Source: Meiothermus hypogaeus (GTDB lineage: Bacteria; Deinococcota; Deinococci; Deinococcales; Thermaceae). From it: a DNA stretch of 38,889 nucleotides. Below the pieces are notes generated by a model. It ran no database searches. It was not told the DNA's origin and saw only the letters and a list, made by a program, of their open reading frames with translations. Of the stretch, positions 16,734-25,026 are shown one piece after another; position 1 is the stretch's first letter, and each line of letters starts with the position of its first letter. A program made the position numbers and the translations under genes. The stretch lies in contig NZ_QWKY01000029.1 in NCBI RefSeq assembly GCF_003574035.1, positions 1 through 38,889 on the forward strand. Reading direction: 5' to 3'.

Positions 16734-17657
16734 GGCCGTCTCAGGCCCCCACACCGCCAGCACCTCCGCCAAGAGCCGCGCTCCTACCAGGGTCGAGAGG
16801 CCGCTGCTGTCCAGATTGGGGGCCAGCTCCACCAGGTCAAAGCCCACCAGTTCGTTTTGCGCCAGGGTTCGCCGCACCACCTGTAGGGCTTCGCTGTAGG
16901 TCAGGCCCTCCACCTCGGGGCTGCTGGTGCCGGGCAGGATGGAGGGGTCGAGCACGTCGGCGTCGAAGCTGATATAAACCTTCTTGCCCTGGGGAAGCTG
17001 ATCCAACGCCCAGGCCAGGTTCTCCCGCGCCTTGGAGGCGGTAATCAGCGTGTGGCCCCTGGCTTTGGCCGCTCGGTAGGCCTCGAGGTTGGTGCGCAGG
17101 CCTCGCAGGCCGATCACGGTGATGTGCTTCAAACCCGGCAGTTCCTCCACTGCGCGGCGGAAGGGGCTGCTGTTGGAGTACCGGGTTCCATTCCTGCTGT
17201 CTGAGAAGTCCAGGTGGGCGTCGAGCTGGATCACGTATAGCTCGTCCAGGTCGTCGTAGGCCCGCAGTATGGGATACGTCACGGAGTGGTCGCCGCCCAC
17301 GAACACCGGCAACCGAACCCGCTTCCTGAGCTCGCGGGCGGCCTCGGTGACGCGGCGGAAGGACTCGGCGTACTCGAGCTGCACCGGATCCACGTCGCCC
17401 GCGTCCACCAGGCTCAGGCCCCGCAGGCGGTAGGTCTCGGTCTCGAGGTCGAAAAAACCCTCCGGCCCCGGCGCGTAGCGCCCGCTGGCCTCGCGCAAGG
17501 CGTTGGGGGCAAAACGGGCGCCGGGGCGGTAGCCCACCGCAAAGTCGTAGGGCAGGCCCAGAAAGCCCACATCGGCCGTCCAGGGCTCCAAGAGGGGGCG
17601 GTGGGGGGCTTTGAGGAAGGTGGCGGGGCCGGTGAAGGGCAACTCGCTGCTGCGCAT
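16728..17657 (-). CDS. Ureohydrolase (agmatinase / formimidoylglutamase family)
   Basis: This 309-residue enzyme of the arginase superfamily has a binuclear manganese site: FVGGDHSVTYP (His), IQLDAHLDFSD (Asp-x-His-x-Asp) and SFDADVLDPS (Asp-x-Asp), with the closing Glu in VELAPNLD. It cleaves an amidino or formimino group from its substrate. The family includes agmatinase, aminopropylagmatine ureohydrolase and formimidoylglutamase HutG. The hut locus 7 kb away lacks a final gene, so HutG is an attractive guess, but the sequence alone does not decide it. The gene stands between the integron remnant and the lipid genes. Confidence 0.85.
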   Translation of the reverse strand: MRSSELPFTGPATFLKAPHRPLLEPWTADVGFLGLPYDFAVGYRPGARFAPNALREASGRYAPGPEGFFDLETETYRLRGLSLVDAGDVDPVQLEYAESFRRVTEAARELRKRVRLPVFVGGDHSVTYPILRAYDDLDELYVIQLDAHLDFSDSRNGTRYSNSSPFRRAVEELPGLKHITVIGLRGLRTNLEAYRAAKARGHTLITASKARENLAWALDQLPQGKKVYISFDADVLDPSILPGTSSPEVEGLTYSEALQVVRRTLAQNELVGFDLVELAPNLDSSGLSTLVGARLLAEVLAVWGPETAL

Positions 17658-17677
17658 GGGGATAGTCTATGTTGCCG

Positions 17678-18724
17678 TCACACTTTACCGGTGTCTATCG
17701 CCCGGTCAATCATCAGGCCTATCTCACGGATCAGATGAATCAACGCGCCGAAACGGGCATCTTGGGTAAAGCCCTGCTTGTAGCGGGCATAGATCTGCTG
17801 CATGATAACCCCCACCTTAAACAGCCCAAAAACGTAGTAGAAGGCCATGTTGGAAACATCCGCGCCAGTGCGCTCGGCATAGGCCGCGACCAGTTCGGCC
17901 CGGGTCAGGTTACCTGGCACATGGGTCAGTCCAAAGCTTACAAGCCCCGGTGGGTCGCCCGCTTCAGCCCAGTAACCCAGGGTGGTGCCCAAATCCATCA
18001 AAGGGTCGCCCAGGGTGGCCATCTCCCAGTCCAGCACGGCGATCACCCGGGTCAGATCGTCCGGGGCCAGTATCAGGTTGTCGTACTTAAAGTCGTTGTG
18101 GATGAGCGCCGCGCCGGATTCGGTAGGAAGGTTTTCCGCGAGCCAAGCCATGGCCCGTTCTAGGCCGGGGATATCGTCGGTGCGGGCGTTCTGATAGCGT
18201 TGCGACCAGCCCGAGACTTGGCGGGATACATACCCCTCGGGCCTTCCCAGATCGGCCAGCCCGGCTTTTTGGTAATCGAGCGTATGGAGTTCGACCAGGG
18301 CATCTACCAGCGCGTGCGAGACGCCCCGCATGACCTCGGGCGTGAGCCCTCGAGGGGGCTCGTTGCGTAGGATGACCCCGTGCAGCCGCTCCATCAGGTA
18401 AAACGGGGCCCCCAGTATGCGCTCGTCGGCGCAGTACAGCAGGGGCCTGGGCACCCTGGGGTAGACCGGCTTCAGGGCCGAAAGAATGCGGTACTCCCGG
18501 CCCATGTCGTGGGCGGTTTTGATGTTGGCCCCAAAAGGCGGGCGGCGCAGCACCAGCTCCTGCTCGCCCAGCCGCAGCAGGTAGGTGAGGTTGGAGAAGC
18601 CGCGGGGAAACTGCAAGACCTCCAGATTTCCCTTTGCCCCAGGCAAGTTCTCCAGCAAATAACTTTGCAGCCGGGTTATGTCCAGCTCTTCGCCGGGTCG
18701 GATTGCGGCGGGTTGGTCGATCAT
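17678..18724 (-). CDS. APH/ACAD10-like phosphotransferase
   Basis: This 348-residue protein has the aminoglycoside-phosphotransferase / protein-kinase-like fold. It shows the ATP-binding region NLTYLLRLGEQELVLRRPP, the catalytic loop IHNDFKYDNLIL and the metal-binding DWEMATLGDPLMDLG. In this form the family is typically found beside or fused to acyl-CoA dehydrogenases (ACAD10/ACAD11), where it phosphorylates 4-hydroxyacyl-CoA so that the hydroxyl can be removed. The acyl-CoA dehydrogenase gene ends 10 bp upstream, so the two form an operon and probably act in sequence on 4-hydroxy fatty acids. ATG 18724 is preferred over the upstream ATG because the longer form overlaps the neighbour's coding end. 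Confidence 0.88.
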   Translation of the reverse strand: MIDQPAAIRPGEELDITRLQSYLLENLPGAKGNLEVLQFPRGFSNLTYLLRLGEQELVLRRPPFGANIKTAHDMGREYRILSALKPVYPRVPRPLLYCADERILGAPFYLMERLHGVILRNEPPRGLTPEVMRGVSHALVDALVELHTLDYQKAGLADLGRPEGYVSRQVSGWSQRYQNARTDDIPGLERAMAWLAENLPTESGAALIHNDFKYDNLILAPDDLTRVIAVLDWEMATLGDPLMDLGTTLGYWAEAGDPPGLVSFGLTHVPGNLTRAELVAAYAERTGADVSNMAFYYVFGLFKVGVIMQQIYARYKQGFTQDARFGALIHLIREIGLMIDRAIDTGKV

Positions 18725-18734
18725 GGTACTAAAA

Positions 18735-19928
18735 TTACAGGGAAACCTCGAGGCCATACTCCTTCAGCGCAGCCCGGGCCACCACGGTTTTGTGCACCTC
18801 GTCGGCCCCATCGTAGATGCGAGCGGCCCGCTCGTGGCGGTAGAAAAACGATAGCGGCAGATCGTCGGACATCCCCAGGCCGCCATGCACCTGAATAGCC
18901 CGATCCAGCACCCGCTGCAGCACACCGGCCACAAAGTACTTGATCACCGAGATTTCCACCCGGGCCCCCTCCGCCCCCTGCTGTTGCACCTTTTCGGCAG
19001 CGTCCAGCACCATCAGCCGGGCGGCATGAATTTCGGCCTTGGAATCGGCGATCATGTGCTGGATGGCCTGCCGCGAGCCCAAGGGCTTGCCGGGGGCGAG
19101 TTCTCGCCGGGCGGCGTGTTTGCACATCAGCTCGAAGCTGCGCTGGGCAATGCCAATCCAGCGCATGCAGTGGTGGATGCGCCCCGGCCCCAGCCGCTCT
19201 TGCGCGATGGCAAAACCCCTGCCGCGCTCGCCCAGCAGGTTTTCTTTAGGTACCTGCACATTATGGAGCCGGATCTCCGAGTGGCTCATCCAGTCCTCGC
19301 CCTGTTCGCCCATCACCGAAATTTTGCGCACGTGCTGGAAGCCGGGCGTGTCAATAGGGACGATAATCTGGCTGGCCCGGGCGTAGGGATTGGGCTGATC
19401 GGGGTCGGTAATGCACATCACGATGCAAAAAGCTGAGCCCTCGAAGCCGGTGGTGTACCATTTGTGGCCATTGAGCACCCAGTGGTCGCCCTCGAGCACC
19501 GCGGTGGTGTTCATCCAGACCGGGTTGGAGCCGGGGTATTCGGGCTCGGTCATGCCAAAAGAGCTGCGGATTTCGCCCGCCGCAAGGGGCTTCAGGAAGC
19601 GCTCTTTTTGCTCGGGGGTGCCATGCTTGAGCAAGACTTCCATATTGCCGATGTCGGGGGCTTGCGTGTTGAAGGCGTAGTGGCCCAACGGGCTTCGGCC
19701 CAGTTCTTCGGAGAGCCGGGCAAACTCGGTCAGGCTCAATCCCATACCCAGGGGCGGGTGCAGCGGAGGCAGCCACCAGCCCTGGGCCCTAACCTTCTGG
19801 CGAACCTTGTGGAGTTCAGGCAGCACGGCCTTGAAACCGTGCTTTAGAAAAATAGCTTCCAGCGGCAGGATTTCGCTTTGTACGAAAGCACGCACTTGCA
19901 AAGTCATGTCGGTGGCTTGTGCGGTCAT
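18735..19928 (-). CDS. Acyl-CoA dehydrogenase, ACAD10/11 type
   Basis: This 397-residue FAD-dependent dehydrogenase has the family signature SSFGMTEPEYPGSNP in the middle domain, WVLNGHKWYTTGFEGSAF, the C-terminal helical domain with RIHHCMRWIGIAQRSFELM, and the VHGGLGMSDDLPLSFFYRHERAARIYDGADEVH end. It introduces the alpha-beta double bond into acyl-CoA. Its pairing with the kinase-like gene that follows suggests the ACAD10/11 role in 4-hydroxyacyl-CoA conversion. ATG 19928 is chosen; TACACT (complement of 19937-19942) stands 8 bp upstream, giving a leaderless or nearly leaderless mRNA. It is divergent from the SDR at 20088. Confidence 0.9.
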   Translation of the reverse strand: MTAQATDMTLQVRAFVQSEILPLEAIFLKHGFKAVLPELHKVRQKVRAQGWWLPPLHPPLGMGLSLTEFARLSEELGRSPLGHYAFNTQAPDIGNMEVLLKHGTPEQKERFLKPLAAGEIRSSFGMTEPEYPGSNPVWMNTTAVLEGDHWVLNGHKWYTTGFEGSAFCIVMCITDPDQPNPYARASQIIVPIDTPGFQHVRKISVMGEQGEDWMSHSEIRLHNVQVPKENLLGERGRGFAIAQERLGPGRIHHCMRWIGIAQRSFELMCKHAARRELAPGKPLGSRQAIQHMIADSKAEIHAARLMVLDAAEKVQQQGAEGARVEISVIKYFVAGVLQRVLDRAIQVHGGLGMSDDLPLSFFYRHERAARIYDGADEVHKTVVARAALKEYGLEVSL

Positions 19929-20087
19929 TAGGCCACAGTGTATCAGCTTGCTCGCAGGCAGACCGTGTGGCACAGGCATGTCTGCGTTTACACCATACTA
20001 CGCAGCGCAAAGGAGCTACCAGAGGGCGGCAAAAGGCGCGTCTAAGCGATTTTTTCTACTGGTACGGCTGCTAAAATACCATTATTT

Positions 20088-20924
20088 ATGCCGGTGCTCG
20101 CTCGGTTGCTGCTTGCATTGCCGCGCTGTACGCAGTTGGAGCGCCTCGGGAAGAAGGTGCAAGGCAGAACCGTGCTCATCACCGGTGCTTCCTACGGTAT
20201 CGGGGAGGCCGCCGCCCTCCTCCTGGCTCAGGCAGGGGCGGAGGTGCTGCTGGTTGCGCGCACAACTGAAAAACTCAGGGAAATTAGCGACCGGGTGGAG
20301 CGTGCAGGAGGCCGGGCGCAAGCCTACCCTACCGATCTCTACCAAACCGATCAGGTCGCCGCTCTGGCGAAGACCCTGTTAGACAATCATCCCCGCATTG
20401 ACATAGTTATTTCCAACGCAGGCAAGTCCATCCGTCGGCGGGTGATAAAATCCCTCGAGCGCGACGACCTGGGGCGCCTGGTGCGGCTTAATCTCATAAG
20501 TTCGTCTTTACTTCTCACCGCCCTACTGCCGCGTATGCTTGAGCAGGGTGGCGGGCATATTGTGAATGTTTCCTCGGTATCGGCGCGGCTGCCCATCGCC
20601 CCCTGCTGGGCAGCCTACCAGGCCAGCAAGGCCGGTTTTGATGCCTGGCTGCGGAGTGTGGCCAACGAGGTGCGCCCGAACAACATCCGGGTCTCCTCAG
20701 TGTATCTGCCGCTGGTGCGTACCCGCATGATTGAACCCAGCCGTTTCTACCAGAACATGCCCGCCTTGAGCCCGCTCGAGGCCGCCCAGGTCATTGCCTA
20801 TGCCCTCGTGACGGGGGTCGAACGGGTAGCACCCTGGTGGCTTTGGTGGGGAGAGCTGGCCAGCTTGCTAGCGCCCAAGCTGGTCAACCATTTGCTTTGT
20901 AGTTGGGAAAACCGCCATGGCTAG
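20088..20924 (+). CDS. SDR-family oxidoreductase (DHRS7-like)
   Basis: This 278-residue short-chain dehydrogenase has a short hydrophobic N-terminus (residues 1-12), the cofactor site TGASYGIGEAA, Arg in LLVARTTEK (suggesting NADP), SNAGKSIRRR, and the catalytic Ser and Tyr-x-x-x-Lys in VNVSSVSARLP and AAYQASKAG. A hydrophobic, Trp-rich C-terminus (APWWLWWGELASLLAP) hints at membrane contact and a lipid substrate. Its last 8 bases overlap the acyl-CoA ligase start, so the two are co-translated. It may reduce or oxidise a long-chain acyl or alkyl compound made or used by that ligase. TAAAAT at 20072-20077 is a likely -10 box. Confidence 0.86.
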   Translation: MPVLARLLLALPRCTQLERLGKKVQGRTVLITGASYGIGEAAALLLAQAGAEVLLVARTTEKLREISDRVERAGGRAQAYPTDLYQTDQVAALAKTLLDNHPRIDIVISNAGKSIRRRVIKSLERDDLGRLVRLNLISSSLLLTALLPRMLEQGGGHIVNVSSVSARLPIAPCWAAYQASKAGFDAWLRSVANEVRPNNIRVSSVYLPLVRTRMIEPSRFYQNMPALSPLEAAQVIAYALVTGVERVAPWWLWWGELASLLAPKLVNHLLCSWENRHG

Positions 20925-22482
20925 CATCGTTTCACCCTCAGGCTTAGCACAGTTTTTGCGGCTGGTTGCAAAATCTGGGCTGTTGGGTTCAAAGCCGCTG
21001 GTCTCGCTTGCTTCGCTTGTTCCCCTGTGGCTGCGCTTTGGGGGCTCCTTATACACACTGGCCGCCTGGGCCGCAGCCCGCTTTCCAAATCGTCTGGCGG
21101 TGGTGGAGGGTGAGCAACAGCTGAGCTTTCAACAACTGCTTGAGCACGCCAACCGCCTGGCCGCGGCGCTACAGGAACGTTTCGCAATGGATTCGGTTGG
21201 AATCCTGGGAAGAAACCGCATAGCATACATAGTGGCCCTTCTGGCCTGCACGCGCCTGGGATGCGACCTGGTGCTGCTCAACCCCATGTTCGGGCCCGAG
21301 CAACTACGGGTGGTTTTGCGTAGGCGACCTTTAGGCTTGCTGCTCTTTGACCTGGGGTTTCGCCCCCTGGTAGAAGAGGCCCTGGCCTCCATGCCCGCCA
21401 CGGGGCAGCCCCGGTTGCTTGCGCTCGAGGACACCCCCGAGCTTATCGCAGAAAGCCCCATCGGCAAAACCCACCACAAACCCCGCAAAAGCAGCCTCAC
21501 AGTGCTCACTTCCGGTACGACTGGCCCCGCTAAAGAGGTTCGCCGAAGTATTAAGGCTGCAGAAGCCCTGGGTCTGATCTCGAACTTGCTGCTCCATTTG
21601 CAGCCCCATAGCGGCCAGCGGGTGTTGCTGGCTGTTCCCCTCTTGCACGGTCATGGGCTCGCTACACTGGCGCTATGTCTGGTCGCAGGCCTCTCACTTC
21701 ACCTGGGCAAAAGCCGCGCTAGAGACCTTTGGGAAGAAATTCAGGCGCACAAGATCGAGCTGCTGGTGCTGGTACCCACCATCCTGCACCGGCTTTTGGA
21801 AGCAGGAGCCCCGTCGCACGGGAACCACCTGCGGGCGGTCATCAGCGGTTCTGCACCGCTCAACCCGAGCCTGGTCCTGCGCACCTTAGCGATGTTAGGC
21901 CAAAAGCTATACAACCTGTACGGCTCGAGCGAGACCGGCGTTATCTCGCTGGCCTCCCCAAAAGACCTGCTGGAAGCCCCCGGCACGGTGGGCCATCCCT
22001 TGCCAGGGGTCACTTTGAAGATTCTGGATGAAGCGAAAAACGAGCTGCCCCGGGGCCAGATAGGCCAGGTGTGGGTCTCGCGTGGCGGGCAGATCGCGCC
22101 TACCGGCGACCTGGGCTACCTCGACCCCCAGGGGCGGCTATTCCTGACAGGCCGGGCCGACGAAGTGCTCATCTGCGGGGGTGAGAAGGTGTTCCCCACC
22201 CAGATAGAAGAGCGCATCACCAACCTACTCCCGTACGCAGAGGAGTGTGCTGTGGTAGGGGTACCCGACCTCGAGTACGGACAGGCCCTTCACCTGTTTC
22301 TGGTGCTCAAGCCCGGCCATGACAGCATGGAGACCTATACCATCCAGCGCGACCTCGAGGCCCATCTTCCTCGAACCCTGAGGCCGCGCCACATTACCCT
22401 ACTTACCGAACTACCCAGGAACCAAGCAGGAAAGCTGCTCCGAGCCAAACTGCACGCGCTTCTGGAGGCGAAGCCGCACTGA
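20917..22482 (+). CDS. Acyl-CoA synthetase (AMP-forming)
   Basis: This 521-residue member of the ANL adenylate-forming family has the P-loop-like motif TVLTSGTTGPAKEV (the usual Pro-Lys-Gly is Ala-Lys-Glu), YNLYGSSETGV, TGDLGYLDPQGRLFLTGRADEVLICGGEKVFP, and the C-terminal catalytic Lys in NQAGKLLRAK. It activates a carboxylic acid as acyl-AMP and transfers it to CoA or another thiol. A hydrophobic N-terminal extension (residues 1-50) could attach it to the membrane. The ATG lies within the SDR gene (8-bp overlap). It lies between the two acyl-CoA dehydrogenase genes, which fits a fatty-acid role; chain length is unknown. Confidence 0.9.
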   Translation: MASIVSPSGLAQFLRLVAKSGLLGSKPLVSLASLVPLWLRFGGSLYTLAAWAAARFPNRLAVVEGEQQLSFQQLLEHANRLAAALQERFAMDSVGILGRNRIAYIVALLACTRLGCDLVLLNPMFGPEQLRVVLRRRPLGLLLFDLGFRPLVEEALASMPATGQPRLLALEDTPELIAESPIGKTHHKPRKSSLTVLTSGTTGPAKEVRRSIKAAEALGLISNLLLHLQPHSGQRVLLAVPLLHGHGLATLALCLVAGLSLHLGKSRARDLWEEIQAHKIELLVLVPTILHRLLEAGAPSHGNHLRAVISGSAPLNPSLVLRTLAMLGQKLYNLYGSSETGVISLASPKDLLEAPGTVGHPLPGVTLKILDEAKNELPRGQIGQVWVSRGGQIAPTGDLGYLDPQGRLFLTGRADEVLICGGEKVFPTQIEERITNLLPYAEECAVVGVPDLEYGQALHLFLVLKPGHDSMETYTIQRDLEAHLPRTLRPRHITLLTELPRNQAGKLLRAKLHALLEAKPH

Positions 22483-22487
22483 AGAAA

Positions 22488-22530
22488 CAGGGCTTGTGGC
22501 TTGCCAGCAACCAGACAAAAGTCTGCCCTG
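22488..22530. terminator. Hairpin between convergent genes, possible bidirectional terminator
   Basis: CAGGGC at 22488-22493 pairs with GCCCTG at 22525-22530, and inside it CAGAC-AAAA-GTCTG (22512-22525) forms a tight hairpin. It occupies the 49-bp gap between the ends of the acyl-CoA ligase and fadE. No T-run follows on either strand, so termination is inferred from position only. Confidence 0.35.
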
Positions 22531-22531
22531 C

Positions 22532-24277
22532 TCAGCTTCTGGGCTGCGGGTAGCCACCGGCCTCGAGCACCTTCTCGGCAATGCGCCGGCGCAGCTCCAC
22601 CAGATCCTGAGGCTCGTGCTTGGTCAGGCGGCGGGCCGCCGAGGCCATCAGGCGCATATCGTCGCCCTCGGCCAACCGGGGCAGGATTGAGAGCGCAGCT
22701 GCCTGAGCACGGTCGAGGGCCTGGTACAGGTACAACTGGGCCATCTCGGCGTAGACCTTCTCGCCCAGCTTGCGGGCCCTGAGCAGTGCACTCTCGGCGG
22801 CGAAAATGTCCATCAAGATGTCGGCTGCCACGGCCAGCACTTCCTGCTCTTCTTCAATCTTCTTGCCGTACTTGAGGGCGGCCAGGCCCAAGACCGCCAG
22901 AGCCAGCTTCTTGAGGCCCTCGAGCTGGGCCAGCTCTTTATCTTCGGGCTCCTCGAAAGAGGGCTCCAGCAACTCTTTTTGTAGCTTCATGGCTGCATCG
23001 AAAAGCGGCAGCTCGCCCTTCATGGCGCGGCGCAGCAGCATGCCCGGAATCAGGAGGCGGTTAATTTCGTTGGTGCCCTCGAAGATGCGGTTGATTCGGC
23101 TGTCACGGTAGGCCCGCTCGATTTCGTACTCGGCCGAATAGCCATAACCGCCGTGAATCTGCACCCCCTCGTCTACCACGTAGTCCAGCACCTCCGAACC
23201 CAGCACCTTGATGATGCTGGCCTCGATGGCGTATTCCTCGATGCCGGCCAGCACCGCCTCGGCCGCATTCGCTTTATCGAGGCTGGATAGGGCCTCGTCA
23301 ATCATGCCCATGGTGCGGTAAACCGCACTCTCACCCACAAAAATGCGGGCGGCCATCTCGGCCAGTTTTTGCTTGATCAGGCCGAAGTTGGCAATAGGCT
23401 GACCAAAGGCCACACGCTCTTTGGCGTATCTGGCCGAGAGGGCCAGCGCCCCCTTAGAGCCTCCAATGGCCCCCGCGCCCAGCTTGTAGCGCCCCACATT
23501 GAGCACGTTAAAGGCGATTTTGTGCCCTTTGCCCAGCTCGCCCAGCACGTTCTCCACCGGCACCTTCACGTCTTCCAGGAAGACCTGGCGGGTGCTGGAG
23601 GCCTTGATGCCCATCTTCTTTTCTTCACCACCCAGCCGCAAGCCCGGAGTATCGCGCTCGACCAGGAAGGCGGTCAGGCCCTCCGGCGTCTTGGCGAAGA
23701 TGGTAAAGAGGTGGGCAAAGCCCGCGTTGGAGATCCACATCTTGGTGCCGTTGAGGATGTAGTGCTTTCCATCTTCGAAAAGCTCGGCCCGGGTCTTAGC
23801 CCCCATGGCGTCGGAGCCGGACTGCGGCTCGGTGAGGCAGTAGGCGGCAATGAGTTCGCCCGAGACCAGCTTGGCCAGGTATTTGTCTTTTTGCTCTTTG
23901 GTGCCCCAGTAAACCAGGGGCAAGAGACCAATGCTGGTCTGAACACCATAGGACACACTGAATCCGCCCGTGCCGGCCAGGGCTTCGGCAATTACCGTAC
24001 TGACCGTTTTGGGCAGGTCGAGGCCGCCGTACTCTTCCGCGACCTCGACCCCCAGCAAGCCCAGCTCGCCGCACTTTTTAAGCAGGGGGATGTTGTGCTC
24101 GAGGGCCCCGTGCTCCAGGGCTTCCGCCAACGGCCGGTACTCCTTCTCCACAAACTGCCGCACGGTCTCCTGAATCATGCGGGTGGTGTCGTCGAAGTCT
24201 TCCGGCGTAAAGATGTGTTCGGGCTTTTCCAGTAGCCAGCCGCCGCCTTTGGTGGAGAGTTTCTTGTCTGCGATCAC
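22532..24277 (-). CDS. fadE: Acyl-CoA dehydrogenase, long FadE type with C-terminal extension
   Basis: This 581-residue protein is close to the length of the Bacillus FadE/YusJ type. Residues 1-400 hold the acyl-CoA dehydrogenase fold: AYCLTEPQSGSDAMGAKT, YILNGTKMWISNAGFA, GRYKLGAGAIGGSKGAL, and QIHGGYGYSAEYEIERAYRDSRINRIFEGTNEI. The remaining ~170 residues are the helical C-terminal domain of this subfamily. It carries out the first oxidation of fatty-acid beta-oxidation, passing electrons to electron-transfer flavoprotein. The start is GTG 24277, with GGAGG upstream. Its promoter shares a 20-base element with the fadN operon promoter, pointing to common control. Confidence 0.93.
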   Translation of the reverse strand: MIADKKLSTKGGGWLLEKPEHIFTPEDFDDTTRMIQETVRQFVEKEYRPLAEALEHGALEHNIPLLKKCGELGLLGVEVAEEYGGLDLPKTVSTVIAEALAGTGGFSVSYGVQTSIGLLPLVYWGTKEQKDKYLAKLVSGELIAAYCLTEPQSGSDAMGAKTRAELFEDGKHYILNGTKMWISNAGFAHLFTIFAKTPEGLTAFLVERDTPGLRLGGEEKKMGIKASSTRQVFLEDVKVPVENVLGELGKGHKIAFNVLNVGRYKLGAGAIGGSKGALALSARYAKERVAFGQPIANFGLIKQKLAEMAARIFVGESAVYRTMGMIDEALSSLDKANAAEAVLAGIEEYAIEASIIKVLGSEVLDYVVDEGVQIHGGYGYSAEYEIERAYRDSRINRIFEGTNEINRLLIPGMLLRRAMKGELPLFDAAMKLQKELLEPSFEEPEDKELAQLEGLKKLALAVLGLAALKYGKKIEEEQEVLAVAADILMDIFAAESALLRARKLGEKVYAEMAQLYLYQALDRAQAAALSILPRLAEGDDMRLMASAARRLTKHEPQDLVELRRRIAEKVLEAGGYPQPRS

Positions 24278-24309
24278 AACCGACCTCCGCTTTTTTGACC
24301 TATTACAAA

Positions 24310-24337
24310 CTTATACTGAGTCAAAGTTTAGCGTCAA
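24310..24337 (-). promoter_or_regulatory. fadE promoter with shared fatty-acid-degradation element
   Basis: On the minus strand there is TTGACG (complement of 24332-24337), 16 bp, then TATAAG (complement of 24310-24315). The segment 24311-24330 (plus strand TATACTGAGTCAAAGTTTA after one T) is almost identical to 29071-29089 before the fadN operon. The wider block also has TTTGAC (24294-24299) and GTCAAA (24320-24325) as inverted ends. A repressor site over the spacer and -10 is inferred. Confidence 0.55.
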
Positions 24338-24414
24338 ATCCGCGAACCGTCAATCTGGAATGACTCGTTCCCGGAGCAACTTTCGTGCAACGCCGTCTTC
24401 TACTGAAGTTACAC

Positions 24415-24984
24415 TCAAGGCCAGCGAGCGGCGGTGAGGGTAAAGCGGCGGTCTTCTTCAGCGATGAGCTGTTCCCCTTCCCAAAGCTGCCAGCGTAGGG
24501 CATAGGTACCTGGGGCCACTGGGGGTAGCTTGAAGCGGTAGATCACATCGAGCCAAGTGGTGTAGCGAAGCACCTCAAAACCCTGCTGATCTCGCTCAAA
24601 ACGGCCGCACTGGAGCTTATACAGGGCTTGTTCCAGACTCACCCCAAAGCCCGGCGGCGCCTCCAGTAGAACGACTCGCACATCGGCTGGTTTTTCGTCG
24701 CTGGACGCAAAACGACAGCGCTCTACCGGGTTGGCAAATGGCGGGGATGCCCTGGAGGATAGGCCCACCTCGAGGGTGATAAAAAATCCAAACCCAGAAG
24801 GGCCACGGGCCACCGCCGTCCAGCGGCGCTCCTCATAGCGCTTTAGGCCGTAAAGGGGCTGGCCTGCAGGACTGGTGAAAATGGGGAAATCTTCCAGGTT
24901 GTACGTGTAGTAGGGCACACTGCCCAAATAGGTGGGCGCGCAAGCTGCCAGCCACAACACCAAAGCTAACCCGGCGTATCGCAC
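24415..24984 (-). CDS. Lipoprotein of unknown function
   Basis: This 189-residue protein has a short signal peptide ending in the lipobox LAAC (Cys15), so it is predicted to be a membrane-anchored lipoprotein exposed outside the cytoplasm. The rest is soluble and beta-rich, with many aromatic residues (PYYTYNLEDF, RWQLWEGEQL). Two internal Cys (around 88 and 125) could form a disulphide. No domain family is recognised. It starts at GTG 24984 with TATAGA just upstream, possibly leaderless. It stands alone between fadE and the thiolase gene, on the same strand. Confidence 0.72.
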   Translation of the reverse strand: MRYAGLALVLWLAACAPTYLGSVPYYTYNLEDFPIFTSPAGQPLYGLKRYEERRWTAVARGPSGFGFFITLEVGLSSRASPPFANPVERCRFASSDEKPADVRVVLLEAPPGFGVSLEQALYKLQCGRFERDQQGFEVLRYTTWLDVIYRFKLPPVAPGTYALRWQLWEGEQLIAEEDRRFTLTAARWP

Positions 24985-25026
24985 ATCTATAGCCTAGCAC
25001 CATAGTCCAGCACTTTGATTGGAGCT

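Noticed and set aside
20088-22482. SDR plus AMP-ligase as part of an olefin (Ole) cluster
   Set aside because: No OleA-type thiolase or OleB-type hydrolase gene is adjacent, and the ligase and SDR show no feature specific to OleC or OleD.
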